64,000 bases of DNA from Isoetes taiwanensis (lineage: Eukaryota > Streptophyta > Lycopodiopsida > Isoetales > Isoetaceae): the NCBI GenBank assembly GCA_021234155.1, contig JAJEKV010000073.1, forward strand, positions 6,412,083-6,476,082. Direction: 5' to 3'. A program made the translations under genes and the position numbers. Shown one piece after another: positions 1-11,619 of the stretch; positions within the stretch are counted from its first letter, which is position 1, and each line of letters opens with the position of its first letter. The notes under the pieces are model-generated. The model ran no database searches, was not told where the DNA came from, and saw only the letters and a program-made list of their open reading frames with translations.

Positions 1-179
1 TTCCGTGTATTTTTCCTCGCTTGAACTCCATTGTTTGTCGGGCAAAAGCTATGGTGTGTTTGTCCCAAGCAGAATAGCTAAGCCTATGGCTTTTTAGTAA
101 TAGTAATGTAGACCCTCAAATGGCTTGGCCAAATCTGGTTTTTAGGAGAGTTGCTTCACAAATGGACTTTATAAGCAAC

Positions 180-1198
180 TCAAAAGACTCTTGGCAACTG
201 ATGACCATGTGACAGAACATACTTTACTCGATTTGGAAATCCCTCGCCTATTCTTGTCAACTTAGAAATAGGACTTATAATGTGAGCAAAATTAGGAATA
301 TACATCCTAAGAAAACTAGTCATGCCAATAAAACTTTTGACCCGCTTCGTGTTTTGGGGCACCCGCTTTTTGAGAGCTTCAACCTTTTCTTGTGCCACCT
401 GTGATACCATTGTTGGATACCTCATGTCCCAAAAGTTGTCCTTTTGATGCAAAAAATACATTTCTTTGGATTAAGGTTGACTCCAGATTCCCTACACAAA
501 GAACATATATTTTTGCCAACAATTCCAAATGATTAGTAGGGTGAGATCCTAAACAAAGGTCATCCAAATAAACTGAATTTTGAGGAGACATAGGCCTAAA
601 AATAACATCCATGGCTCTCCGAAAGTAGCAGTGTGCATTCATTAGTCCAAAAGGCATTCTTTTTCATTGCATAAGTTCCCCAAGGGGTAATAAAAGAGGT
701 CTTGGGTTGGTCTTCTTCTTTAATACTAATCTGATTGAATCCCGAGAAGCCATCTAAAAATGAATACACCTCTTTACCCTCGCTACAAAGATATAAGATT
801 TCTTCTAAAAAGGGCAAAGGGTAACAATCTTTGATGGTAGCTTTGTTGAGATCTCGATAGTCAATGCAAATTTTAAAGCACCACTTTTCTTTCCACAGAA
901 CAATACAAGATACCCATTCGGATTAATAATTTCAATAATAACACCTGTGATCCAACATCTTATCCAATTCATCTTTAATTAGTCCCATTAGTGAAGCATT
1001 AATCCTTCTTAATTTTTGAAAAACAAAGTTTACAACCTTCTTTAATCTTAATTTCAAATTGACATACATCAGTTTGATAATTGATAGCTCAATAATCCCA
1101 AGCAAATACATCTTTCCTTTCTTCAAAAACACTTGTATGTTCTCTTTGTTTTGATATTCAATCAAATCCCCAACAAACAAGGTTCGAAGTCTTACCAT
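180..1198 (-). pseudogene. gypsy reverse transcriptase, frameshifted
   Basis: Four overlapping minus-strand frames together make a Ty3/gypsy RT. 932-1198 carries the pre-RT segment KLRRINASLMGLIKDELDKM. 596-817 carries FLDGFSGFNQI and KTSFITPWGTYA. 379-657 carries MPFGLMNA and the catalytic YLDD (about 559-570). 180-461 carries the thumb/connection motif SFIGM...YIPNFAHIISPISKLT. At least three frameshifts separate the pieces. The catalytic aspartates are present but the reading frame is dead. The sequence left of 180 continues without a recognisable gypsy RNase H. Confidence 0.88.
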
Positions 1199-1291
1199 TC
1201 TTAGTGATTACAATCTCTTCGGGGCCTTTTTTTCTCGATGCATCAATGGTCAAAATAGGGAGAAAGTGCTTTTACCTCATTGTCATCAAGA

Positions 1292-1822
1292 TCATCTTCG
1301 TGGATAGCTCCCTTTAGTTAAGTGTGACATGAGAGTCTCCCTACACAAGGCATCGCCCAAAATTTTGTTCTCGGGGATATGAGTGATTTCCATGAAGCAA
1401 AGCTCGAGAGCACTCCCATTGCTTGATTCTTCAAGAGCTCCATATCTGCATTTTTTGTTTGATAGTCTCCCCTCAAACTTGTCGCAGATTAATTGTGAAT
1501 CACCATAAATGTGAATATTGGCAATATTCATAGATTTAGCTTCCTGGAGACCTGCAATCAAGGCTTTATATTCTGCCACATTAGAAGTGACTTGAGGAAA
1601 GATCCTTCCTATTTTAGCTAAAAGTTTGTGAGAAGAGTCTTTCAAAATAGCAGCAGATGATGCAACATTTAATTTTTTAGAGATACCTCCATCAAACCAT
1701 AAGAACCCCGTTGGTCCTTGTATGCTGGGAGGTGCACTTTCCATAATAAGAGGAACCATTTCATATTTTCTTGGTTTTGTATTTTTATCCCCAGAAGATC
1801 CCAAAGGTTCTTCAATTAGCAT
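1292..1822 (-). pseudogene. RNase H domain (archaeal/plant type) of the gypsy element
   Basis: This 176-codon open frame is a type-I RNase H fold of the kind found as an extra domain in plant Tat-type gypsy elements. The four acidic catalytic positions can be read in order: the D of FDGG, the E of AEYKALIAGL, the D of YGDSQLIC and the D of GDALC near the end. HIPEN precedes the last one. The frame itself is intact, but it is joined to the upstream protease by a one-base frameshift near 1860. It lies between protease and RT. In the Tat elements I know of, the extra RNase H follows the RT and its own RNase H. Confidence 0.8.
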
Positions 1823-1853
1823 TTCTTTAATAAAATGTACCTCTTCCTTGGAG

Positions 1854-2207
1854 TCATAGGAGCCCCTTGGTTATAAATTGTAGCAACTGAGAGCCATTGG
1901 AGATGGTACATCTCCCTTGAGACCAGACTGGCCTGGCATCCACAGTGGCTAACCATCTCCTCCCCAAAAGTAAGTCATAAATATCAGATTCATCTCCTAT
2001 ATCTTCAAAAGCCACCACAATAAAGTTAGCAGCTACAGTTATGCCTTCTGTATTAACAGGCACTTTAGTCACCACACCAATAGGAGAAATCTTAGCATTA
2101 TAAAAAGATTTCAATAACATAGAAGCCTTCTTATCCACTTCAAAACCACACTTCTTCATAATATGATATGGCATGATATTTAGGGGAGAACCCCCATCAA
2201 GTAACAC
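1854..2207 (-). pseudogene. retropepsin-like aspartic protease of the gypsy element
   Basis: This 117-codon frame contains the active-site motif LLDGGSPLNIMP, with DGGS in place of the usual D-T/S-G. A flap region follows, then the C-terminal YDLLLGRRWL signature typical of plant gypsy proteases. It would act as a dimer to cut the gag-pol polyprotein. The frame ends at a stop at 1854. The next domain (RNase H) resumes in another frame within a few bases, so the original polyprotein was continuous here. Confidence 0.82.
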
Positions 2208-2720
2208 ATTAGAAAAGGTATACCCTCCTAAAGCAAAATGAACATGTGAATGCTCGTGGTCTTCTTCATGCCGTATAGAATAAGGTCAAGGGCATCAAGA
2301 AAATTCACACAAGCATTTAATACCTCATTATTAGTTTGTTGAAGTACCCTTTTCCTCAGAACTATGTGCAATCTTTAATAAAGTAAAGAGATCCACACTC
2401 ACCTTGGAATTTTAAGCAAAACATCAACCTCATCAAAAAGTCTTGATCTTTTCTTACCATATTTTTGCCGAGGGGGTGGAGCTATGATCCTGAACAGTGA
2501 TTCCATTACAGTGGCACAGCCCCATAAAGAGAATGCTTACTTGGTTCAAGATGTACTTGAGCTTCATTCATGCTTCTAGTTTGCACCACCATAACTTCTT
2601 CAGATTTAGGAACTTCAGAGTTTGAATAAACCTTATAGAGGTGCTTGGTTCAAGCAAATCTCATGGGGTTTAGACTCGGTCTTTTCTTTTTCTTGTTTAG
2701 CAAAATATTCCTTAACAAAG

Positions 2721-2808
2721 ACACCTAGCATCAATATGGCCAACCCTTTACAAAAAGAACAAACAGACATTCCTTTCCAAAATGGCCTTTTCTATTACAT
2801 TTGGAGCA
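2721..2808 (-). pseudogene. gag nucleocapsid: two CCHC zinc knuckles
   Basis: On the minus strand 2767-2808 encodes CSKCNRKGHFGKEC, a perfect C-X2-C-X4-H-X4-C knuckle. After a few residues, 2721-2761 encodes a second knuckle, CSFC then GHIDARC, with one base missing between the halves. Tandem knuckles bind the genomic RNA in gag. The gap 2208-2720 between knuckles and protease has no clean frame but lies in the same decayed polyprotein. Confidence 0.8.
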
Positions 2809-2925
2809 CACTTGCCAATAGCATATTTCTGGATGGGTGAAAATTCCTATTGCAATGAATACATTCAGATAAGTTTTGCTCGCTTCTTGCAGCCTTGAGT
2901 TCAACTAATTGTTTAGTTATTTTCG

Positions 2926-3490
2926 CTAAGGCTTCAAGAACCTTGGATAAGTCCGACTTGACCTCGAACTTGGGAATTGGCTTCCTCCTCTTTTGATTTC
3001 TTTTTTTTTTTTTTGTATGGCATAAACCTGAATAGAAGGATGATGATCATAATGTGCATCAAGAGCATCGTGGTAAAACGGGTCGAGTATGATGAGAAGC
3101 ATAATGTTTATCGTGCAAAGTAGAGAGCATCCGGGTCGATCGCTGGTTTTGGCAAAGACTTTGTAAATGGAATCAAACCCTTCAAAGCCTTTGGATTTTG
3201 AGCAACTTTTTTGATATCCGGTCTTCTTTGCGCATTCATTGATAAAGGCAAGAATTAAAAAACAGAGTTGGGATGGTAACTTGTGCTTTTGACACCTGCT
3301 CATGAATGTACTAAACCTCTCCTTGTAACCGATTCACACTTTCTCCTCGCATGTATAGAAAACCTTGCAGTTCATTAACCAAATCTTGTGGAGCAAATTT
3401 AACTTACCAAATCTATCCGTAAACTTTTGACAAGTTCATCCCATGAAGTGGTACCCATGATAGGCATAGAAGTGAAGTGGTGTTCTCATT
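2926..3490 (-). pseudogene. gypsy gag core (retrotrans_gag-like)
   Basis: Frames on the minus strand combine into the usual plant gypsy gag signature. TTSWDELVKS lies at about 3430-3460. LVNELQGFLYMRGESVNR lies near 3330-3390. YKERFSTFMSRCQKHKLP crosses 3270-3320 after a frameshift. The region ends at a poly-T tract (3000-3014) followed by a serine/arginine-rich tail. It is broken by several indels. The capsid N-terminus further right cannot be traced. Confidence 0.7.
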
Positions 3491-3850
3491 GAGCTTTGTA
3501 AAACATTGAGTACAAATGGATCCCCACTAGGGATAGATAAATTTGAAAATATGAACTTTAAATGTTCAAACTAGACAATCATCGAGAGCATGATGAAATC
3601 AAGAATACAACATAAAATATAGTTTAATCCGCCACTTGGTCGATGCAAAGGTGAGAAGACCCTAATGATCGCCCTCATCAGAAGAAGAACCACACCTTCC
3701 TAGGTTTGTGAGGAAACCCAAGCAAGTAGTTGAAGCATCCACCCCTTTGCACTATGGCAAACCACAAAGCCTTAAACAATCCCCGCAAAATCAAGGCGGA
3801 AAGAAAAATAACCCGGCCAATGAGTTAGATGCCATAGGCAAGAAGACTCC

Positions 3851-4155
3851 TGAGGCTCCGTGGCCACGCCGAGAAAGAAAACAACACCACCAATCGGGAA
3901 CCATCCAAGGAATGACCATCGCGGAAAAAAACAATCGATAATGCCGCCGAGGCTACAGCCACACCGAGAAAAAACATAAATATGATCTCGAGAGGCAACA
4001 ACGCACAATGACAGAGAAAACATGAATAATAAATATGGACTCAGAGGCTACAAAGCCACACCGGGAGAAACATGAATGAATAAATAAAATACTAGTGCCA
4101 TGCCGAGAAAGAGTGAACTAATAAGTATGCCACGAGGCTACAAAGCCACCGAGGA
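3851..4155. repeat. degenerate ~45/93-bp tandem repeats with GGCT...AGCC cores
   Basis: Variants of gaggctacaaagccacaccg followed by gagaaa recur at about 3851, 3949, 4044 and 4134, with weaker half-units between (for example near 3990 and 4092). Each core can form a small stem, GGCT against AGCC. The array sits just upstream (minus strand) of gag and probably belongs to the 5' leader of the gypsy element. Confidence 0.6.
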
Positions 4156-4239
4156 AATAAAGAATGCAAATTTAAAGGACATAGAAAAGGAAATAACGAA
4201 CATGATCAAATGAAAAAACCATCAAGGGAGGGAGGGTGA

Positions 4240-4394
4240 GGGAAACTGATAGGATAGAGAAGAAGGAGAAATCTAGCTCAAGAGAACGCCGATGATAGAA
4301 CAATGAAGAGAGGCTGAATAAATAGGAGGAGTGATAGGACGCGCCCCCATCCAGAATGTCGGTTCTATTGCTGTCGCAATAGAACCGTGGCATT
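4240..4394 (-). repeat. promoter-like 155-bp direct repeat, copy 1 (LTR-like)
   Basis: This segment is repeated at 9495-9653 in the same orientation with only scattered changes. On the minus strand it begins TGCCACGG and contains a hairpin. It then has a TATTTAT-type TATA-like box (plus-strand gaataaatagg at about 4316-4326), followed by a pyrimidine-rich leader. The layout suggests the promoter/R part of an LTR feeding transcription leftwards into gag. Similarity stops abruptly at both ends, so full LTR boundaries could not be drawn. Confidence 0.6.
4360..4387. repeat. perfect 11-bp inverted repeat, 6-nt loop
   Basis: CGGTTCTATTG at 4360-4370 and its exact reverse complement at 4377-4387 flank the loop ctgtcg. 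The corresponding site in the 9495-9653 copy is a decayed version of the same stem. It sits at the upstream end of the LTR-like repeat. Confidence 0.8.
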
Positions 4395-6166
4395 CCTAGG
4401 ATGGGTCCTATGATAGGCATATACTGGCCGATAGAAGAGGAACAAACTCAAAAAAAAAAACTACGCAGCATGGAAACTGAAAAGAAGAGAAGCTAAAGAG
4501 AAACATAGTATAAAGAAAGGAAGAAACGAGTCTACAAGGTCACTGGAAAAGAATGCATAGACAAGGCTGACGGCAATCAGAGTAAAACGAAGGAAGAGGA
4601 AACTAAGAAAAAATGGAGGAAAAAGGGGATAAAGAGAAGACAGAGACAAGGAACAATGAAGAAGCAGAAAGAGCAAGTAATGCCGGAACGCAAACAATGG
4701 AATGAATAAAAATGAAGGAGAACACGATGGAGGAAAGCTATGAGAGATGGAAACGGGAGCATAAGAAGGAAGAAGACAATGGAATAAATAAAAAGAAGAG
4801 ATGAGGGAAGGAACTTATGGGACAACAGCAAACAGAGCCACGAACATGATGTCATCATCAAAGTAATGATCTCGAATGACTAATGTCCAATAAATACTAT
4901 ATCAACAAAGATACTATAAAAGCAAACTATCCTAACTAGCAAAAGAAAAAGACCAAGAAGACAAAGAAACCACAAGAAGGAACCAATGTGACAAATATAG
5001 TAAGAATGTCACTAGAGTTTAACGAAACAATAAGCTAAAGAAAAATAAATTAAGGAAACAATGCAAACACAACCAAAATAGAGAAATGATATCAAATGGA
5101 GCTACCGAGATAATGAGGAGTGTAATGAAGCATGTAGAATCTAAGAAAAGCGATAGAAAATATGGAATAAAGAAAGGGAGGAACGAGTCTACAAAGGTCA
5201 CCGCGAACAAAAATAGAATGCAAAAAATGAAGTTGATGGGACACATGGAACAAGTGGAGTGAATTCACAATAGAGACAAACAAACGGATCAATGCGAAAA
5301 GACATAGAAACAAACACCCAAGTGACCCAAGGGACCCAATATAAAACACCTAGAAGCAAAAACAAATCGACCGATAGACTGGAACAAATGGAGAAAAAAG
5401 GCACCAAGTACTTTAAAAAAGGGAAAATATGGAAAAAAGATGAGCAAAGGAGAAAAAAGCACATTTAGATAATGAAGCAATGGCAAATGGATGGATTAGA
5501 ATAGCAAAAACATGTCCAGGGAATACATAATAACCGGAAGGATGATATCAAGAAAAGAAAATGTAACCTAGAGCAAAAAGATAACCGTGGATAAACCTGA
5601 CTAAGCATAAAAAATTTTAAAGACTTGGCAAAGGTGCACAACTCGCAGCTAGAAGCATAGAAAAGATATGCAAAAGACCCGAGTGAAACAACTAAAACAA
5701 TGACATAAAAGAACTAGAGGTACCAACCACAGAATGGCAACAAAGGGATCAATATCTATGCTAAGCAAAAAGTCAATCAAGCAAAGGACTAAATGTGGCA
5801 TGCAAAAGAACTTATGAAAGCATAAGAAAAAATGCCATAAGGACAATGGGTTAATGAAACAATGAACAAAAGCTTACCAAGCAAAAAGACAAAACTAGAA
5901 ACCCATATGGCTAAATCGAAATAGTTGCAATAACCGGCACCAGAGACGAAAGCTACCGGGCGAAATGCTAGAGGTAACATCGATAACCATACAAAGGTAA
6001 CATGATTGGAACAACACAACCACTAACAATATACATGATATCCTATGCATGGATCAAAGATCAAATGAAACAAATGAGTTATAATGCTAAAAAAGGATTA
6101 GAGAAGCGTAATGCATTAGCGTAAAAAACCGATACGACATGTACAAAGCCTAAAGTACAACAAAAG

Positions 6167-6597
6167 CCATGTAGTACAAGCATCATCTACCTGATGCAGA
6201 GGACCAAAATATGCATAAAACAAACTGTGGTTGAATGTTGAAGGCTAACGGACAAAGAAGCAACATGGGATACAACACCATAAACCACTCTAAAGTTCTC
6301 CAAGGCCCGGTGGAGGTATCTTCAAAAGACGATAAAGATGATTAGGACAACAAAGTCCACTTAACAAGATACGTAATATCCAAAGATGGCACCGCCTTCA
6401 AAAAGAAACCAATGAATAAGAAACAAATGCTAAGAATGAATCAATACCCACACATTTCTAGCGAAGAAGAATGCATCAGATGAAACCCTAAAAAAATGCC
6501 CATGGCACAACGAAACTATGAAGTACAAGCATGATCTACCCAATGCACATGACCAAAATAAGCCTCAAACATACTATGCAAACGTTGAAAGCCAAAA
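6167..6597. repeat. diverged direct repeat, ~345-bp period
   Basis: 6167-6252 and 6512-6597 align over about 85 bases, sharing gtacaagcat.atctacc, gaccaaaata and tgttgaa.gc. Flanking text is weakly similar, suggesting a tandem unit of about 345 bp that has decayed inside the T-rich spacer. Confidence 0.55.
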
Positions 6598-8220
6598 GAA
6601 GAATATAACTGAAACTCAGAATCGAGGATATGAAATTATCGAACATGAATGTCACCCATCAACTACATGTAGAACCTTACATACCAAGAATTCAACAAAA
6701 AAGAATGCATAGGATTCCAAACCTCAGTGAAACCTAATACAACAAATAGTGAGGCAAAAGCACTCCCCGAGCACGTTTTTGGTTAACGACTCCAACTAAA
6801 TGCACAACTCTGCAAAAATAAGAGAAGACGAAAGAACAGTCTCCTACGAGACCATGGTCCCCCTGAACCCATAGAACATGAGAGATGGGCAATCATCCAA
6901 GCCAGAAACGGCAAAACAACTAGTAAGATGTGTAGAGAGAGCAAGATCACACGAAAAAAGGGTGAACAAATTAAAACTGACCCAAGGTCGTATAAAAACA
7001 AGTAAAGGCAATCGCGGGTCACACAAGAAGGTGCCAACCACAAGATCAATAGTAAACCAAAAAATAACCCTACAAAACACGATCAACCCAGAACACCTCA
7101 AAAAGTAGAATCAAAAAAAAAGAGATTGTCAACAAAAAAAGAGAGTAAAACAAGATGTCAAAAAAGAAAAGGAAATAACCCCTAGCACGGTCCGACAATT
7201 GAAAACCCAAGAAACTATAGTGGTACCCCCAAAACAGTAATGTAGGCATCAAAATGAAAATACTAGATAGCTAAACAAATGATACCTGCCCAACACGTGC
7301 ACTAATAGGCTCTGTGGAAACACATTAGAGCAAGAGAGCAACAACTTGATGAGTCATAACCAATGGCAAGAAGAAACCCCTAGAATAAACTCAAAGACTC
7401 AAACAAGAATGTCAATCAAAATACAAGACTAGCTGGGGTGGAGACCTATGAAAGACACGCACGTAAGTAACATGAAAACGAACCACCTAGCTATGGAGCA
7501 TTATACAACATAGCGAAGCTAAACTAATAACAATAAACAATGTTCAACAAACAAAAATCGCGGAGTCCGTACACGCCCAATGCAAAGTTTGGCAATCGAC
7601 AAAGGGTGACGAATGAAATGAGATAACAAAAATATACCTAGGTTGGGCTAAAAATCCACAAAATAAAGAAAACCCAATGCAACCCAAGTTATGGGCATGC
7701 TAAGCAAAAAGAACTGGACAAATAAGGAATAAAATAACCAAATCTACATACCTCTAGACCCCGCAAAAAAATGCGCCATCGAATGTTGATCTCTAATGTT
7801 ATGAAATCGAAAGGAACCCAACAATGTCGATGACATAATGCCCGCCCTGTGAAAATGAGTCGCTCATGTTGTACCTCTAATGTTGCCAAATCAAAATCGA
7901 GAGCCCAATATTGTCAACCACATAATAATCGACAATAACAAAGATAAGGCCGAAAAACAAATATAGCATAACGAACAAAGCACACCTCTACTAGAGCAAA
8001 GTCTAACCTTGGCAAAAATAAAACATAAATCATAACCATGACAACAATGATGGTTATTGACTTCAAACTTTGTTCAACAAAAAGAAAAAAGGCGAGCATA
8101 ACGGAATATGGGAGGTGCCACCATTGTTTCCAGGGTCCGCAACAGAAAGGACTTTGCAAGGAGCATTGGCAAGAGAAAAATGTGTGAATGAAATGAAAGA
8201 AAAAACCACCGAGAAAAAGG

Positions 8221-8375
8221 CTCAAAACACATGGATCAATAAAGAAACAAATTTGTAAGGCGAAAATTAGACTAATCCCAAGACCATAAGCACAGAGTAG
8301 AAAGCTCAGAGCACATGGGTCAATAAAGAAACGAATTTATAAGGCTAAAATGATAATCCCAAGACCACAAGCAGA
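8221..8375. repeat. ~82-bp tandem duplication
   Basis: Two adjacent units (about 8221-8300 and 8303-8375) share gctcaga/acacatgg, tcaataaagaaac, aatttgtaaggc and aatcccaagaccataagc. They differ at roughly one base in eight. Confidence 0.7.
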
Positions 8376-9494
8376 ACAATTAAGTCAGATGACAAACCAT
8401 CATTAATCTAAGAGAAAGCCCAGTATGGTACCATTCAAAAGAATAGAATCGTGCACAAGACCATAACCGAATCAAAGAGAACCATATAAACATGGGACAC
8501 CAGGTGCTGGCATCCCATTACTAAGCTACAAAAATAGAAAAGATCAAACTGAATCGAGGCTGGGCGAAAGGATCGGCCGATTTCATGCAGCAAGGCCATG
8601 CCCAAATCCAGCGCATGCTTTTCAGATCAGGATGCCACCGCCATCAAGATGCCATCGCAATCTGGAGATCCAGTATTTCCCATCCACTATTGCAGATCCG
8701 ACGCCAAAGCCCTCCAAATCCATTGCACTTCAGTAGCATGGCCAAACCTGGAGTTGCACGATGCCAAAAACAGAATAAAAAAATCTTATAGCCAGTCTAC
8801 CTGCTGTAATTGAGACCTCTGTTCTCTGATAACTTTCCCATAGTTTAGATCGGACAGTTTCGAATCTGTTAAAACTGATGCAAGATTCGTTAGTACATCA
8901 AGATTTGTCTTGCGAGTGTCTTAGGTGAGATAAAAGAAATCAAGAGCCGTAAATTATGGAAACGAAGATAAAAAAAAGCTAGCTATCACTTGAAAACCAT
9001 GCCCGAGATCGGTTTATCATGAACGCATTGAAAACCACAGATTGAGCAAACCCATTCACAAAAAACAAACCGATACCCACCTAGGCAATCCCGTAAAAAA
9101 GAAAAACAAAATCAAAAGAAAAACCCTAAGAGATCGCTATGCCTTATCCACAGATAGATCTGATCCTTTCCCAAAAACGGACCCTAAACTTCACAGAGAT
9201 GCACACAAATCGATTCACACCTAATACTGGAAAAAAAGAAAACCAGATCCAAAGAAAAACCATCATAGATAGCTATGCATCATAAAAACCGCCATCATGC
9301 CATGAGCAATGTGAGCCGTTTAAAACCCTTAAGCCATCGCCATGAATCATCAAACGAGCCATGATACCATGAGTAGCTATTGCACCGCTCCATAGTGTAC
9401 ATGGCTACCATGAGCACCGCACGCGACCGCTCCATAGTGTAAAGCAACCGTAAATGCACCCTCGTGTGATAGAGAAGAACTAGTAGGTAGGATA

Positions 9495-9653
9495 GGGAAA
9501 CCGATAGGATAGAGAAGAAGGAGAAATCTAGCTCAAGAGAACGCCGATGATAGAACAATGAAGAGAGGTCAATAAATAGGAGGAGTGACAAAGGGACGCC
9601 CCCATCCAGGAATGTTCGGCTCTATTGCGACAAAGAATAGAACCCGTGGCATT
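9495..9653 (-). repeat. promoter-like direct repeat, copy 2 (LTR-like)
   Basis: This is the second copy of the 4240-4394 segment, with the same pyrimidine leader, TATA-like box and upstream stem, although the stem here has mismatches. Together the copies bracket the 5.1-kb T-rich spacer, as expected for partial LTRs of a non-autonomous or rearranged element transcribed leftwards. Confidence 0.6.
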
Positions 9654-11600
9654 AACTTCTCATAAGTTAACTAAGCTCCAGCTTCACTCTCATCTTTGAA
9701 ACATTTTTCAAATTTCAAAGCTTGCATCCTTTCTTGAAACCATAATCCCCGTAATAGTCTTCAAATATTCTCAAAAGTGGTTAGCACTCATGCCGGAATC
9801 AAAGGTAGGCAAGGGAATTGGACATTCAACTCAAACCGGTATGGCATGTTTTGAAGTAAGCTAGTTGAGAAACTTGAAGGCAATGGCCTTTCTCCAATGA
9901 TCCGGATACATCAACATCTTCTAATGGTTCTGTTTCTGCTGGAAATTTTGCTTTGGAGCCATGAGTTCGGGAGATCCGTGAAGATCTCTAGAACTTCCAA
10001 GATGTTGACCCTAAACCCGGGCTTAAAGGTCAACCACAAGGAACCAATTCAAGTTTTCACTCAAATTGGGGTTAGAACCTCCCGATCACTTGAGGTGATC
10101 ACCATGCAAGGAAATCCCAAAAACAAGTTCAAAAAAGTTCGAAGTTCTATACCTTTCCCATTTCAAAAAATAGTACCTTTGCCAAAACAAATGTGGTGTC
10201 GAGATGCGATCGATTTTTAAGTCGATGCAATAGACTTGGTCAAAAAAAGTGGTAGTTAACCAACAAGAAAACCTCCCGACCAAGTCGAGACTTAACTGTG
10301 GGGAGTTCCCAAAGTAGATAGGTTGAAATGATTTTAGGGAAGAGGGGCAATCAATCAAATCTTCATTTGATATGTAAAAGTATTTTTGTGGCTAGATTTG
10401 GCAAAATATACCAAAACCGCCCAAACCCGAGAGCAATTTTTTTTGAATTTGAGCTATACTTGGTATTTTTGAATGATTCCAACTCCTTTGACCGCAGACA
10501 TGTGTCCTAAGGATAGATGGCAAGTGGTCCAAAGGAATAGAAAACACACTAGAATTTTTTCAGACTATTTTGTAGCAAGAATTGTAGAATAATATATCGT
10601 AGATGGATTTGACAACTTGGCAATCGATTTGAATTGATATGGAAGTAAATATATCATGATAATGTAATATAAGGATGCTTCATAGCTTTAAATCACAGGA
10701 AAATAATCTTCTCAAGTCAATAAATAATTTTTGAAGGTAATGTCAATCGATCTTGTGGATCCAATTGAGGAGAGCTCAAGAACTTCAAGGATCGCCCGTG
10801 ATCTTGCTCAAGAATGATCAATGTAGGATCTGAATACTTCTGGGCCTTCAAATTTTTCTCTGCCTTCGCTTTCCCATGTATATAGATTTAGATTTTAACT
10901 GCTCCTGATCTTAGAGCTTAAATTTAGGCTTGATTGGATGCTTAGGGGCGGGAATACGGAAGTAGGTAGTTTTAGAGTCCAAGGCTTCCATCCTGCAAGT
11001 GATTCGAAAGCAAATGCTTTTTTTCAATTTTAGGGTTCTTTCACCAGATTTTTTCCAATTATGCTGACACGGTGGGTTATTTTTGGGAGTATAAACCAGG
11101 AATATGTCAGATTTAGCCATTTAGAAATGTTAGGCCATGGTTTCAAAGGGTGCCTTATAAAATAATTAGATAGATAGATCAATTGAGGAGATGGCAACCC
11201 TAATTTTTGAGGAATATGCTAGGCTTAGATACCATGCATTGGGATATTCCATGGGTAGCATGAATATTTAGGGCACAATGGTGGACAAAGCAAAGTGGTC
11301 ATAAAATTCCAAGCTAGAAATGGGCTAGGGGTATTTATGAAGGTGTGATAAGAGTGGGAAAAGGGATATGAAATAAGGAGGCAAAAAGAATTAAGCAATC
11401 AAGGTGTGATTTGGCAAAAAAAATGAACAAGGGAAAATATAAGCATAAGGGGAATATGACTAGGGAAATGGGGGTAAGAATATGGATAAAAATGACTAGG
11501 AGGTGGAATCTAATGCCATGGGATCTTCCAAACTTTTAACTTCCAATCTTCAAAAATTGTCTTCCAAACTTCATAACCCAGAATCTTCTAGAGCATATTC
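9654..11600. other. AT-rich intergenic DNA, no gene recognised
   Basis: Short open frames exist on both strands but none shows a known domain, codon bias or conserved neighbour. No RNA gene or clear repeat was seen. Confidence 0.5.
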
Positions 11601-11619
11601 TTGACTAAGCACTTTGACC

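Larger units (their letters stand above)
1..3490 (-). mobile_element. Ty3/gypsy LTR-retrotransposon gag-pol remnant
   Basis: Reading the minus strand from right to left gives a gag core, two CCHC zinc knuckles, an aspartic protease, an RNase H and a reverse transcriptase. All are broken by frameshifts and stops. The order and motifs identify a plant Ty3/gypsy element of the group carrying an archaeal/plant-type RNase H (Tat-like), which is an inference from the RNase H type. The element runs off the left edge, so the integrase and 3' LTR are not seen. Its 5' leader and LTR probably lie in 3490-9653, but no primer-binding site was found there. It cannot be mobile on its own in this state. Confidence 0.85.
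4395..9494 (-). other. gene-free T-rich (minus strand) spacer or leader
   Basis: I see no protein-coding domain in these 5.1 kb on either strand. The plus strand is A-rich and the minus strand T-rich throughout, so minus-strand frames are long but low-complexity Phe/Leu/Ser. Diverged internal repeats occur: about 4500-4560 resembles 5160-5220 (acgagtctacaaggtcac), and two clearer pairs are listed separately. The likeliest reading is a long retrotransposon leader or the interior of a non-autonomous element bounded by the 4240 and 9495 repeats. Confidence 0.5.

Noticed and set aside
2622-2840. Plus-strand 72-codon frame
   Set aside because: It is the antisense shadow of the gypsy gag zinc-knuckle region.
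4172-7252. Many minus-strand frames rich in Phe, Leu and Ser, possible membrane proteins
   Set aside because: They follow the T-rich composition of the strand, overlap one another in several frames and show no conserved domain.
9897-10220. 107-codon plus-strand frame
   Set aside because: No motif, and the opposite strand is equally open; not supported as a gene.
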